From the NCBI RefSeq assembly GCF_052324685.1, contig NC_135212.1:49439898-49503897 (forward strand): a stretch of 64,000 nucleotides of DNA, read 5' to 3'. Below the pieces are notes generated by a model. That model made no database searches, was not told where the DNA came from, and was given only the letters and a program-made list of their open reading frames with translations. Made by a program: the position numbers and the translations under genes. Every line of letters begins with the position of its first letter. Position 1 is the first letter of the stretch. This DNA is from Brachyhypopomus gauderio (taxonomy: Eukaryota; Chordata; Actinopteri; Gymnotiformes; Hypopomidae). Shown here one piece after another: positions 24,555-35,965 of this stretch.

Positions 24555-25405
24555 GAAATTACTAAAATATGGAGTAATAATCAAAAAAATGTTTAGTCCA
24601 CTACAGACCTTTCTATATGTCTGTGGAGTTGCTGCACCTAAATAAAACACTTCGATTCCTGTTTTCAGAAGCTAGACAGAAATTAAATTAAAAAAATAAA
24701 ACAATGGACATAAGAATACAATCACAGAATTAAAAAAGCATAATGTCTTAAGTAGAATTAAGGAATGAATAACATATAAGAGCTATACAGTTGCTTTATA
24801 AAAAGTAAAGTGAAATAAAACAGAGTATCAAATGTTTTGCGCTATATTCATATTCACAGTTCTGTATAGTATCTGTATATGAATGTGGACTGCTGATGAC
24901 CAGAGTTTCTTTGGGAGTAGTGCTGGCTGTACACGCAATATTCTGTACATCTAGGTGGTCTGCTGATGTGTGGGTTTTACTAGGAGCAGTGTGGGTTGTG
25001 TAGTCTAACAGCAGTGGAAAAGATGAAGAAAACTATGAAGACTAAAGTGAAGAAACTATTGACTGTAGCAGCTGTCCAGTGCTGTCTAAGTATATTGCCA
25101 TCTCTTGCACTGGGTCCAAGAGGTTTATCAGGACAGACCAGGCCCTCTTAATGAGTTGGTCATTCTGCTTCCTGTCTGCAGTCAAGATGCTGCTGCCCCA
25201 TTATCATTCCATTGCTTAGTAAACCTTGATGTTTTATCATTTATTCAGCAGGTTGCTGCTGAACAATGAATGGGAATTAGTTCAAATAAGCAAACGTCTT
25301 CCTAGAATTGATTAAAACAATAAAACAGGGGCATTGGAAAGCCGTTTGCCCCAAATCCCACACACATGCCTAACATTGTATTGTATCTTCTAGGAGGTCA
25401 GGCAG
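24555..25405. other. Foldback core, left part, nothing recognised
   Basis: Single-copy in this window. AT-rich with no domain-bearing frame. Confidence 0.5.
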
Positions 25406-26235
25406 TGTTCTTCTTCTTCTTTCTGCTATTCCCGTTTAGGGGTCGCCACAGCGGATCAAACTCCTCCATCTGGCCCTGTCTTGAGTGTCCTCCACTGACA
25501 CACCAGCCACTCTCATATCCTCTTCCACTGCATCCATAAACCTCCTCTTAGGTCTACCTCTCCTCCTCTTGCCTGGAAGTTCCATCCTCAAGACCCTCCT
25601 ACCAATATACCTCTCCTCCCTCCTCTGTACATGTCCAAACCACCTCAATCTCGCTTCTCTAACTTTATCTCCAAAACATGCTACATGTGCTGATCCTCTA
25701 ATAAACTCATTTCTAATCCTATCCTTCCTCGTCACTCCAAATGAGAATCTCAACATCTTCATCTCAGACACCTCCATCTCCCTCACCTGTCTCTTTGTCA
25801 GTGCCACTGTCTCCAGTCCATACAACATAGCAGGTCTCACTACTGTCCTATAGATCTTTCCTTTCATTCTTGCTGACACCCTTCTATCACAGATCACCCC
25901 AGACACTTTATGCCATCCACCCCAGCCTGCCTGCACTCTCTTCTTTACCTCTCTTTCACTTCCTCCATTACTCTGTACCCTTGACCCTAAGTAGGTAAAC
26001 TCGTCAACCTTCACCAAATCAACTCCTTGTAACTGGACCTGTCCACCGTCTGCCCTCTCATTCACACACATGTACTCTGTTTTACTCCTGCTCACTTTCT
26101 CCAAAGCATATCTCCATCTTTCCAAGCTCACCTCCACCTGCTCCCTACTCTCACTACAGATCACAATGTCATCAGCAAACATCATAGTCCAAGGGGACTC
26201 CTGCCTAACGTGCCTAACCTCGTCGTCTGCCCATG
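25406..26235 (-). mobile_element. 5'-truncated RTE-type LINE
   Basis: Runs on the minus strand from inside the reverse transcriptase to a (GAA)n tail at about 25406-25422. Short microsatellite 3' ends and 5' truncation are typical of RTE retroposons. Confidence 0.8.
25436..26235 (-). pseudogene. RTE-type reverse transcriptase, C-terminal fragment
   Basis: About 265 open codons. Visible motifs: the catalytic FADD box (TMMFADDIVICSES) near the N-terminal end, the thumb region with YLGSRVQSNGG, then LRWFGHVQRR and RRRGRPKRR near the C terminus, ending CGDP. These belong to RTE-like LINE polyproteins. The endonuclease and the first half of the polymerase are absent. Sequence upstream of residue ~10 is an unrelated repeat, so this is a dead-on-arrival insertion, although the retained part has no stop. 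Confidence 0.85.
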
Positions 26236-26382
26236 ACAATTGCAAACAGGTGTCATATTCTGCCCTGCTTCATTCTTGTCTTTCTGTCTTTGTTTTCATT
26301 GTCCTGTCAGTGCCATGTGCCTGTGTTTACATTTCTGCCATGTGCTCCTAGTGTCCGCCCACTGTCACCGCACCTCACACGC

Positions 26383-26640
26383 TCATGAATGAATGAATGA
26401 ATGTTCAATTTATATAGCGCCTTTCAGGATACCCAAGGCGCTTTACAATTTTAACACTGGCAAACTCCCTTATCCAGAGCGACTTACATTTTTAGCTCTT
26501 TTTTTTAACATACAAGTGAGCAATTGAGGGTTAAGGGCCTTGCTCAGGGGCACCTCAGTCATGGCCTCAGGTCTGGGAATCGAACCTACGACCCTCCGGT
26601 CACAAGACCAGTTCCCTAACCACCAGGCTTCAGAGGTTCC
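26383..26640. repeat. Dispersed fish repeat with (GAAT)n edge
   Basis: (GAAT)4, then TTCAATTTATATAGCGCC, then the segment ATCCAGAGCGACTTACATT and TCGAACCTACGACCCTCCGG. These are common dispersed-repeat motifs in fish genomes. Exact family not assigned. Confidence 0.5.
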
Positions 26641-26889
26641 AAACTTCAGAGGTTCCTGCCCTTTGTTTCTAATTGGGATTATGTGGCTGAACACATTGAG
26701 CTACCGGGGATGACAAGTCTCACACAACCAATCACACACAACGGCAAGAAGCAGCAGCCAACTGCGCACTCTCTACCAGGATCCACAGCCCCCTGTGGGA
26801 CTGAATGGGGTGCAGGAAGGGGAGAGAGGACAGACCCTAGTGACAGAGCACCATCCACCACTGGACATACAAGCATAGACACTCAGACA

Positions 26890-27062
26890 ACAGACACAGA
26901 TACACACTCAGGGAGAATTTGTCTGGGACTGCCAATTTACCTAACTTCCATGTCTTCGGACTGTGGGAGGGAACCGGAGACCCCGGAGGAAACCCACGCA
27001 AACACGGGGAGAACATGGAAACTCCACTCAGATAGGGACTTGAACCCAAGACCCCAGTGCAG
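26890..27062 (-). repeat. L2-like LINE 3' fragment
   Basis: Contains the complement of the widespread vertebrate motif around GTTCTCCCCGTGTTTGCGTG and GGTTTCCTCC. It has no coding part. Confidence 0.5.
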
Positions 27063-27369
27063 AGAAGCAAACATGCTTTCAGTTGCTCTGGTTGTCTCCC
27101 TCTTGTTAGCCCCAGCTGTTTGTCATTTGTGCCTGTATATATCCCTGGTTGTTTGCCTTATATTTGCTTGGAGTTTTTTATTATTTTATTGATTTGCCAA
27201 TAAGTCAGTATTTCTACTTTAATTTTGTCTTTGTTCTCTTGGTTTGTTTGTTTCTTGCACTTGCATCCTGCCTCCTCAGATCACCTGATGTGATAGAAGG
27301 TAACTCAGGATAACAGGTGGGCAATGATGTCATTAAATGAGATACATTTATTGATAATGATAGACAGAC

Positions 27370-27665
27370 TGTGACGGGCAGGTGTGAGCAACGAAAAGGA
27401 AGCGATCACGCCAAGTCTCAGGGAAAAAGGATGGTTTAATAGAAAGTGTGCAAACCAAAACCCGTGCAATAGATCCAAATTAAGGATATAATGACCAGCG
27501 GTCAACTGGTACAAAGACAAGACCTATATAGACAGACAAACGACCATCAGGTGGGAACGGATCACGGGCTCCGCCCACCTGAGGGGCGTACACGACATCA
27601 CAAAACAACAACAACACAGCCGCTGTGGACGGAGGCGACCGGTAGGGGGCCGCCTCACCGTGACA
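27370..27665 (+). mobile_element. Solo LTR, TSD CAGAC
   Basis: TGTGACGGGCAGG to CCGTGACA, with CAGAC at 27365-27369 and 27666-27670. Same family as the LTRs at 14693-14791 and 17230-17508. No internal region is attached. Confidence 0.85.
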
Positions 27666-27809
27666 CAGACTACTTAGAGTAGTCTCTCTATATATAAAGA
27701 GTCCATATGAAAGAAAGTCTGGAATACAATAAGGGATGTTATTGGTTCAGTAAATTGTTATTATTATTATTATTTAATATTATAAAATATTAAAAATATT
27801 TTACATATA

Positions 27810-30800
27810 CACTTTATTTTGAAATGGCACATAACATCTGCTTGATCTTGACAGAGTGACACCATTAGGTGGTATTCTACCATTCTGTAGTGAAATTATT
27901 CTGTGCAATCAGTGGGATTCCTTTTAATAACAGTGTAAATGCAGAGTAAAATTGATCAAAATGATAATTTAGTGGGCCTTTATTTTGAAATGGCACATCA
28001 CATCTGCTTGATCTTGACAGAGTGACACCTTTAGTTGGTATTCTATCATTCTGTAGTGAAATTATTCTGAGCAATCAGAAGGATTCTTTTTAATGACACT
28101 AAATGTAGAGTAAAATTGATCAAATCTGGTCATTTGATGGACCTTTATTTTGAATTGACACATCAGATCTTCTTGATCTTACATAAGTGACATCTGTAGG
28201 TGGTATTCTACCATGCTGTAGTGAAATTATTCTGTGCAATCAGGAGGATTCTTTTTAATGACCCTGTAAATATAGAGTAAAATTGATCAAATCTGGTCAT
28301 TTGATGGACCTTTATTTTGAAATAATGCATCAGATCTTTTTGATCTTACATAAGTGACATCTGTAGGTGGTATTCTACCATGCTGTAGTGAAATTATTCT
28401 GTGCAATCAGGAGGATTCTTTTTAATGACCCTGTAAATATAGAGTAAAATTGATCAAATCTGGTCATTTGATGGACCTTTATTTTGAAATAATGCATCAG
28501 ATCTTTTTGATCTTGACTGAGAGACACATTTAGGTGGTATTCTACCATTCTGTAGTGAAATTATTCTGTGCAATCAGGAGGATTCCTTTTAATAACAATG
28601 TAAACATAGAGTAAGATGTATCAAATCTGATAATGTGGAGTGCCTTATTTTGAAATGATACATCAGATCTTCTTGATCTTGACTGAGTGACATCTCTAGG
28701 TGGTGTTCTACCATACTGTAGTGAAATTATTGAGTGCAATCAGGAGGATTTTTATTAATGACCCTGTAAACAGAAAAAAAATGATCAAATCTGGTTATTT
28801 GAGGGACCTTTACTTTGAAATGCCACATCAGATCTTCTTGATCTTAGCTGAGTGACACCTTTAGGTGGTGTTCTACCATTCTGTAATTAAATTATTCAGT
28901 GCAATCAGAAGGATTTTTTAATGACCCTGTAAACAGAAAAAAAATTGATTAAATCTGGTAATTTGAGGGACCTTTACTTTGAAATGCCACATCAGATCTT
29001 CTTGATCTTGACTGAGTGACATCTCTAGGTGGTGTTCTACCATACTGTAGTGAAATTATTGAGTGCAATCAGGAGGATTTTATTTAATGACCCTGTAAAC
29101 ATAGAATAAAATTGATCAAATATGGAAATTTGAGGGACCTTTACTTTGAAATGCCACATCAGATCTTCTTGATCTTACATGAGTGACATCTGTAGGTGGT
29201 GTTCTACCATTCTGTAGTGAAATTATCCTGTGCAATCAGGAGGATTTTTATTTATGACACTGTAAACATAGAATAAAGTTTATCAAATATGGTAATTTGA
29301 GGGACCTTTACTTTGAAATGCCACATCAGATCTTCTTGATCTTGACTGAGTGACATCTCTAGGTGGTGTTCTACCATACTGTAGTGAAATTATTGAGTGC
29401 AATCAGGAGGATTTTATTTAATGACCCTGTAAATATAGAAAAAAAAAAGATCAAATATGGAAATTTGAGGGACCTTTACTTTGAAATGCCACATCAGATC
29501 TTCTTGATCTTGACTGAGTGACATCTCTAGGTGGTGTTCTACCATACTGTAGTGAAATTATTGAGTGCAATCAGGAGGATTTTATTTAATGACCCTGTAA
29601 ACATAGAATAAAATTGATCAAATATGGAAATTTGAGGGACCTTTACTTTGAAATGCCACATCAGATCTTCTTGATCTTACATGAGTAACATCTGTAGGTG
29701 ATGTTATAGGATTCTGTAGTGAAATTATTGAGTGCAATCAGGAGAATTTTTATTAATGACCCTGTAAACATAGAAAAAAATGATCAAATCTGGTAATTTG
29801 AGGGACCTTTACTTTGAAATGCCACATCAGATCTTCTTGATTTTACATAAGTGACATCTGTAGGTGGTGTTCTACCATTCTGTAGTGAAATTATTGAGTG
29901 CAATCAGGAGGATTTTTTTAGGACCCTGTAAACATAGAAAAAAAATGATCAAATATGGAAATTTGAGGGACCTTTACTTTGAAATGCCACATCAGATCTT
30001 CTTGATCTTGACTGAGTGACATCTCTAGGTGGTGTTCTACCATACTGTAGTGTAATTATTGAGTGCAATCAGGAGGATTTTTTTAATGACCCTGTAAACA
30101 TAGAATAAAGTTTATCAAATATGGTAATTTGAGGGACCTTTACTGTGAAATGCCACATCAGATCTTCTTGATCTTACATGAGTGACATCTGTAGGTGGTG
30201 TTCTACCATTCTGTAGTGAAATTATCCTGTGCAATCAGGAGGATTTTTATTTATGACACTGTAAACATAGAATAAAGTTAATCAAATATGGTAATTTGAG
30301 GAACCTTTACTTTGAAATGCCACATCAGATCTTCTTGATCTTACATGAGTGACATCTGTAGGTGGTGTTCTACCATTCTGTAGTGAAATTATCCTGTGCA
30401 ATCAGGAGGATTTTTATTTATGACACTGTAAACATAGAATAAAGTTTATCAAATATGGTAATTTGAGGGACCTTTACTTTGAAATGCCACATCAGATCTT
30501 CTTGATCTTACATGAGTGACATCTGTAGGTGGTGTTCTACCATTCTGTAGTGAAATTATCCTGTGCAATCAGGAGGATTTTTATTTATGACCCTGTAAAC
30601 ATAGAAAAAAATGATCAAATATGGAAATTTGAGGGACCTTTACTTTGAAATGCCACATCAGATCTTCTTGATATTGACTGAGTGACATCTGTAGGTGGTG
30701 TTCTACCATTCTGTAGTAAAATTATCCTGTGCAATCAGGAGGATTTTTATTTATGACACTGTAAACATAGAATAAAGTTTATCAAATATGGTAATTTGAG

Positions 30801-31766
30801 GGACCTTTACTTTAAAATGCCACATCAGATCTTCTTGATCTTGACTGAGTGACATCTCTAGGTGGTGTTCTACCATACTGTAGTGAAATTATCCTGTGCA
30901 ATCAGGAGGATTTTTATTTATGACACTGTAAACATAGAATAAAGTTTATCAAATATGGTAATTTGAGGGACCTTTACTTTGAAATGCCACATCAGATCTT
31001 CTTGATCTTGACTGAGTGACATCTCTAGGTGGTGTTCTACCATACTGTAGTGAAATTATTGAGTGCAATCAGGAGGATTTTTTTTAATGACCCTGTAAAC
31101 ATAGAATAAAGTTAATCAAATATGGTAATTTGAGGAACCTTTACTTTGAAATGCCACATCAGATCTTCTTGATCTTACATGAGTGACATCTGTAGGTGGT
31201 GTTCTACCATTCTATAGTGAAATTATTCAGTGCAATCAGGAGGATTTTTATTTGACACTGTAAACATAGAATAAAGTTTATCAAATATGGAAATTTGAGG
31301 GACCTTTACTTTGAAATGCCACATCAGATCTTCTTGATCTTGACTGAGTGACATCTGTAGGTGGTGTTCTACCATTCTGTAGTGAAATTATCCTGTGCAA
31401 TCAGGAGGATTTTTATTTATGACACTGTAAACATAGAATAAAGTTTATCAAATATGGAAATTTGAGGGACCTTTACTTTGAAATGCCACATCAGATCTTC
31501 TTGATCTTGACTGAGTGACATCTCTAGGTGGTGTTCTACCATACTGTAGTGAAATTATTGAGTGCAATCAGGAGGATTTTTTTTAATGACCCTGTAAACA
31601 TAGAATAAAGTTAATCAAATATGGAAATTTGAGGGACCTTTACTTTGAAATGCCACATCAGATCTTCTTGATCTTACATGAGTGACATCTGTAGGTGGTG
31701 TTCTACCATTCTATAGTGAAATTATTCAGTGCAATCAGGAGGATTTTTTTTATGACACTGTAAATA
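27810..31766 (-). repeat. ~166-bp satellite array, right (about 24 monomers, inverted)
   Basis: Reverse orientation of the left array. The landmark GGTGGTGTTCTACCA occurs about 24 times. The second monomer from the core matches the innermost left monomer closely (TAGTTGGTATTCTATC), so both arrays share the same inner-to-outer order, with extra central monomers on this side. Confidence 0.95.
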
Positions 31767-32547
31767 TAAAACGGTGTAAAAGTAACAAAATGTAATAATT
31801 TACTTTTTACTCATTCTGTTCACCATTTAGATTTAAATGTGGAATCACAGGCCACATCACCCTTTACCGTAATCTATGAAATACGCGCAACTTCGCAATT
31901 TTTTTGGGGGCTGGCTTGACCAAGATTTTTTAAGTGAGGGCTGGCTTGACCGCAGTGCGCGTTCGATGTACGTTGCTCCAGAGTTTGAAAAAACACAAGA
32001 ACAAACGAATTACTTGTTATATTCCTTGTTGACACTTGTGGAAGATATTTTACTGTAGTTGGCTTCGTTTTTTTGTGTTGTTGTATGTCAAATGTAAAAC
32101 AAAGTTCAAACTTAGCGCCATTGGAAGCAGAAGGAGGTAGGAAGAAAAATTTTATTAATCCAAAAGAGTGATTTATTTAATTTGAAACGAAGGGAGATGT
32201 GATTGTTGTTTTGTTTTCAGTAAGAGCTGCGGCTCATAACATAAAGTTGAGTTCATGTGCAAGTTTGCTAGGAGTGACGCATTTAAAGTTTGGACCCTGT
32301 TCTACACATTATCTGTGAGGTATGGTGCTAGGGCATTTGTGTTTATTTTTTATTTTTTGCCACATTTTGTAGTTTTCACGGTGTCAAATGTCGGTGGCGA
32401 AAGGAGGAGAGAATAAAGATACACCAGTAGAGGCTCCGAGCATTGTTTGTGTGATTAATCCAAGTGGTCCGCTACACGGATGACTAAAGCGAACATACCA
32501 GAGAACGAGTACAGATAAACACGAAAACACTCAAACTTACCCATGCA

Positions 32548-33557
32548 CAGTGGCGTGCACAATTAGACCCCAACTCTGCCCTTTATCAACGAAAGTGCCC
32601 TTTTGAAACTTCGTTTTTTATTATTATCATTTTACTGAGGTCGGTTTGAAATGATCTTTTGAAAACCTGAGCGATTAAAAACAATGCCCTGAAATGCGCC
32701 ACCACCTCGCACACACCCGACCTCTCTATTCCTTTGTCACACCAGATGCGCTGCAGCAGCAGTTCAGTTCAGCGAGTGGAAGGAAGCGTCTTCAGCACAG
32801 CACAGCACACACGCTCACAGATAGACTTCTTCTCCCGTCCCCACCAGCCAGGTCACATACACATCAAGTCAAATCGTACCGTTTGTCCTCTAAGCCCAAC
32901 GTGAAATCATTTTGTTGTGCAGTAAAATGTCTCATACAGCACCAAACTACTAAGCATTTTTAGCCGATGGTCACCTGATAAACTAGTCGCACTAGCCCAA
33001 ATCAGTGATAGATAACGTGAGGACGACCACATACAAATAATTAAGGTAGAGTTTGCAAATCTATGTGTTAAGCTGAACGTTTTCTGTTGTATACGTTTTG
33101 TTAGGCAACATAAATTAACACATTCGTTTGTGAAAGAAGAAACGGGAAGTTCCCCATTACCTGTGAAAAATGTCCATCTGCATTCGTGTAATGACAACAG
33201 TCAGTAGCCTATAACTCATTCTCGTACTTTTTGGTCTTTTTACTGTCTTAATTGTAAGCCTATATTGATTTACTAATTGCAAAATATATGCAACAATGCC
33301 TGCAGACAGTGGAGGGTAAACAGAAGTTAACTGAAGGACAATGACTATAGTTAATATTGGATATGGATTTTATCAGTTGGCGGTGTGACTTTTTCCATTG
33401 AAAACTCACGTTTAGAGAATGTTACTAATAAAAGTCAAATTTCATTCAACATGCGCTTGTAATTTTTTTATAATGAATTGTTCCACGTGCGCTAAAAAGT
33501 GCCCCCCCCCCCCTTCCCCCCAGCACTTGCCCCCCAAAATGTCTGTGCACGCCACTG
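32548..33557 (-). mobile_element. Nested non-autonomous hAT, right-arm copy
   Basis: Mirror image of 20913-21923, with the same flanking duplication (CCCATGCA at 32540-32547 and 33558-33565). It sits at the same mirror position, so it is not an independent insertion. Confidence 0.9.
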
Positions 33558-35154
33558 CCCATGCACACACCACATGCTCTCATACAGAACACATACTCTT
33601 TAACGATAATGTCGAATTTAGATTAGTGGTAGACAATGAGTGGCAGTAGCCGCTCGGTGGTTGATGGCTGATGCTGCGGTGTTACGTGAACTGTGGATTT
33701 TGGGGAGGTTGTTTTCTCTTTCGGTTAATTTTGGTTTAACAGGTGGATTGCCTCGGTACGGGTGGATTCTGTCGGCCAATCGAAGATCGTGATTTGGATG
33801 AGGGGTAGGATATTCGGCTTCATAATCTGCATGACGGAGTTGCTGGAAGTTGCCGGGAGGCGACGCGAGCATTTATTGCCTTTACGGTTGTGTGTGACTT
33901 TTGATAAACTGTAGCTCATGATTCTCATGTGAGAGGTGAGGGTTTGTGCGATAGCTTTTGTCATGAATAGCGTTGTGAAAATCGCCACCATGGAGTAAGA
34001 ACGTAGTAGCATGTGCACAATTATATAGACACCCATGCAGGGATATTTTATAAGAAACACCAGTATAGAGGCGGGCACCGTGTATGTATATTTGTTTGAG
34101 ATTATCGTCGTAGATATATTTTCTTTATTTATGTTAGTAAGGTGTGAGTCTTGCTTTGTTAACTAGTATATTTTGTTTGTTTATTTTCTTTGGTGCCGTC
34201 TACTGCTCCTTTCCTTGGTTGGTTTATGGTCAATCGTGTATTTTTGTACGTACGTGTCTGTTCAGTGTTTTGCTGCGTAGAAAAGGCTCTTCTACCCATT
34301 ACCACTCTGCAGTAAAGCGTTTTCTTACGTATCCGTCTGGTTTTCGCGTTCTTCTTTAATTTCATCTTGTCCACTACGCACATGCTACTACCCCACACCC
34401 CAAACCTAGACCCATGATATTGTGGGGTCGTAACAGACGTAATCTAGACTAACAATATAAACCAATACAAAGCGAAATATACTACAAATTGCACAAATAC
34501 TAAATGCGATGCCATTCGCTCGCAGAGGTTTAAATGACGCTGATGGCGTGTAGGAACATTCACTGATAACCATACATCTATAATAATAAACCCTTAAAAT
34601 TTAGTGCTGTCGTTAACGGTCTACCACTGTAGATTCACGTACCCTCCTATAATCTTAATTCGACGTTATCGCTAAACAGTATTCTGAACTAGTAATATAG
34701 AGCTGTCTAGCTGGATGTCGGCTAGTATTTCACTCAACATAATTTTTAAACAAAAGTTATGAACCATCTTCATTTCAACAAATGGCGATTCGGAGCTCGT
34801 CGGGATGATTTTAAGCGAGTGGCCGATACGCAGAGTCACCCAAGAGTCTTTAGATGTCTGTCAGCAGAGGCAGGCGGCGTTTCTGGACAACGGAGACCAC
34901 AGTCACGCAGCACTGGTCACACTAAGTGCCACGATTATGTGGCAGCTGCCACAAGGTGCCATTTCTGGGTGGCACAGTGGTCACTTTCGTGCTGCTTACA
35001 TGCTACTTACACGCCAAACAGGGACCGCACTCTTACAGGAAATTTAGCAGAAAGACGCGCCTCTTAATGACCTCTGATATGTTTTGTGATTGGCCAGATG
35101 CAGTTCGATTAGCTCTGAGTTTGTTTGCTCATCCTACGTATCCCGGATGAACCG

Positions 35155-35352
35155 CATTTCAACCTGAACCTGAATTTCAACCCGAACCTGAATTTCGACC
35201 TGAACCTGAATTACAACCCGAACCTGAATTTCGACCCGAACCTGAATTACGACCCGAACCTGAATTTTGACCCGAACCTGAATTGCGACCCGAACCTGAA
35301 TTGCGACCCGAACCTGAATTTCGACCTGAACCTGAATTTTAACTCGAATTTT
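35155..35352 (-). repeat. 18-bp minisatellite, right
   Basis: About ten units, one more than the left arm. In one frame it reads as an Asn/Leu/Pro/Asp six-residue repeat, which I take as a by-product of the 18-bp period. Confidence 0.92.
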
Positions 35353-35528
35353 TGCATACCTGCGAGGATTTTACAGACTGTTTTTTCAAGTAATAATGAT
35401 TTCAGGTTCAGGTTCTGGTGACACTATAATAGCTCCATAGTTCTCGCCCCTACTGTGCAATTTGGTTAGGAATACAGCCGAGCTAAACTATCAAGTTGAA
35501 AGTCATCATAGTTTGTTTACCCATTTTG

Positions 35529-35845
35529 CAGGGTTGCCAACTCTTACGCATTGAGCGTGAGACACACGCATTTGACCGTTTTCACACGCTTTCACGGCAC
35601 ACTTGCGATATCTCACGCCGAAAAAAAAAACGAGTTTATTTACCTCTGATCCACACCTATGATTCTATGAGTTACTAGTTCGCTCTGGCGCCAACCACCG
35701 GCGATCGATAGATCGCGATATAATACTTAATTCAACAACTTACGCTCGCCACACCCCCACCCCCCCCCCCGTCAACAATTTACACTCGCCACCTCCTCTG
35801 GGTTCAAATCTCACGCAAAGCGATCTTCAAAAGTTGGCAGCCCTG
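35529..35845. mobile_element. Small MITE-like element
   Basis: Inverted ends CAGGGTTGCCAACT and AGTTGGCAGCCCTG. A direct repeat ATTTTG lies on both sides (35523-35528, 35846-35851). The 317-bp interior is non-coding and includes a C-run. Confidence 0.75.
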
Positions 35846-35879
35846 ATTTTGACCCAGTTCCCAACCCACCTTTAAAAAT

Positions 35880-35965
35880 AGATTAACGGCGATAATTTTT
35901 ATATCGCCCGATAAGAGTATCAAATTAACGACCGCCGTTAACGCCGTTAACGGCCCACCACTAAT
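35880..35965. repeat. hAT-type terminal fragment
   Basis: ATTAACGGCGATAA followed by CGCCGTTAACGGCCCACCACTAAT. Same end type as 14515-14560. Confidence 0.5.

Larger units (their letters stand above)
26240..27298 (+). repeat. Split repeat (26240-26380 plus 27066-27298)
   Basis: Pyrimidine-rich halves (TTCTGCCCTGCTTCATTCTTG on the left, TTTGTCTTTGTTCTCTTGG on the right) look like one LTR-like or LINE-like unit broken by the insertion at about 26383-27065. No duplications proven. Confidence 0.35.
19049..35440. mobile_element. 16.4-kb foldback (giant inverted-repeat) element
   Basis: Inverted arms begin CTATGGAGCTATTATAG at 19049 and end in its exact complement at 35440; homology stops at those bases. 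TTCT is present on both sides (19045-19048 and 35441-35444), consistent with a 4-bp target duplication. Order: 18-bp minisatellite, arm, ~166-bp satellite array, single-copy core, inverted array, inverted arm, inverted minisatellite. Across the arms the mirror coordinate sum stays at 54470-54471, meaning almost no indels. No transposase is visible, so it is either mobilised in trans or arose by inverted duplication. Foldback-type elements (Drosophila FB and Galileo) have comparable long arms with internal repeats; membership of any named family is not claimed. Confidence 0.8.
31767..35440 (-). repeat. Right arm of the foldback element
   Basis: Inverted partner of 19049-22704, with one extra minisatellite unit and one base fewer in the C-run near 33505. 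Confidence 0.93.

Noticed and set aside
22705-31766. CRISPR-like regular repeats
   Set aside because: The units are ~166-bp contiguous satellite monomers without spacers, in a vertebrate genome.
19320-34398. Paired open frames conserved in both foldback arms (up to 117 codons)
   Set aside because: Conservation reflects the recent duplication of the arms. None has recognisable domains, and several lie inside a non-coding hAT insertion.
35125-35421. Asn-Leu-Asn-Pro repeat protein of 98 residues
   Set aside because: The repeat comes from the 18-bp minisatellite. The left arm, with one unit and one base fewer, loses the frame.
19049-35440. Integrated herpesvirus- or adintovirus-like element
   Set aside because: Size and inverted ends suggested it, but there is no capsid, polymerase B, integrase or packaging gene in any frame.
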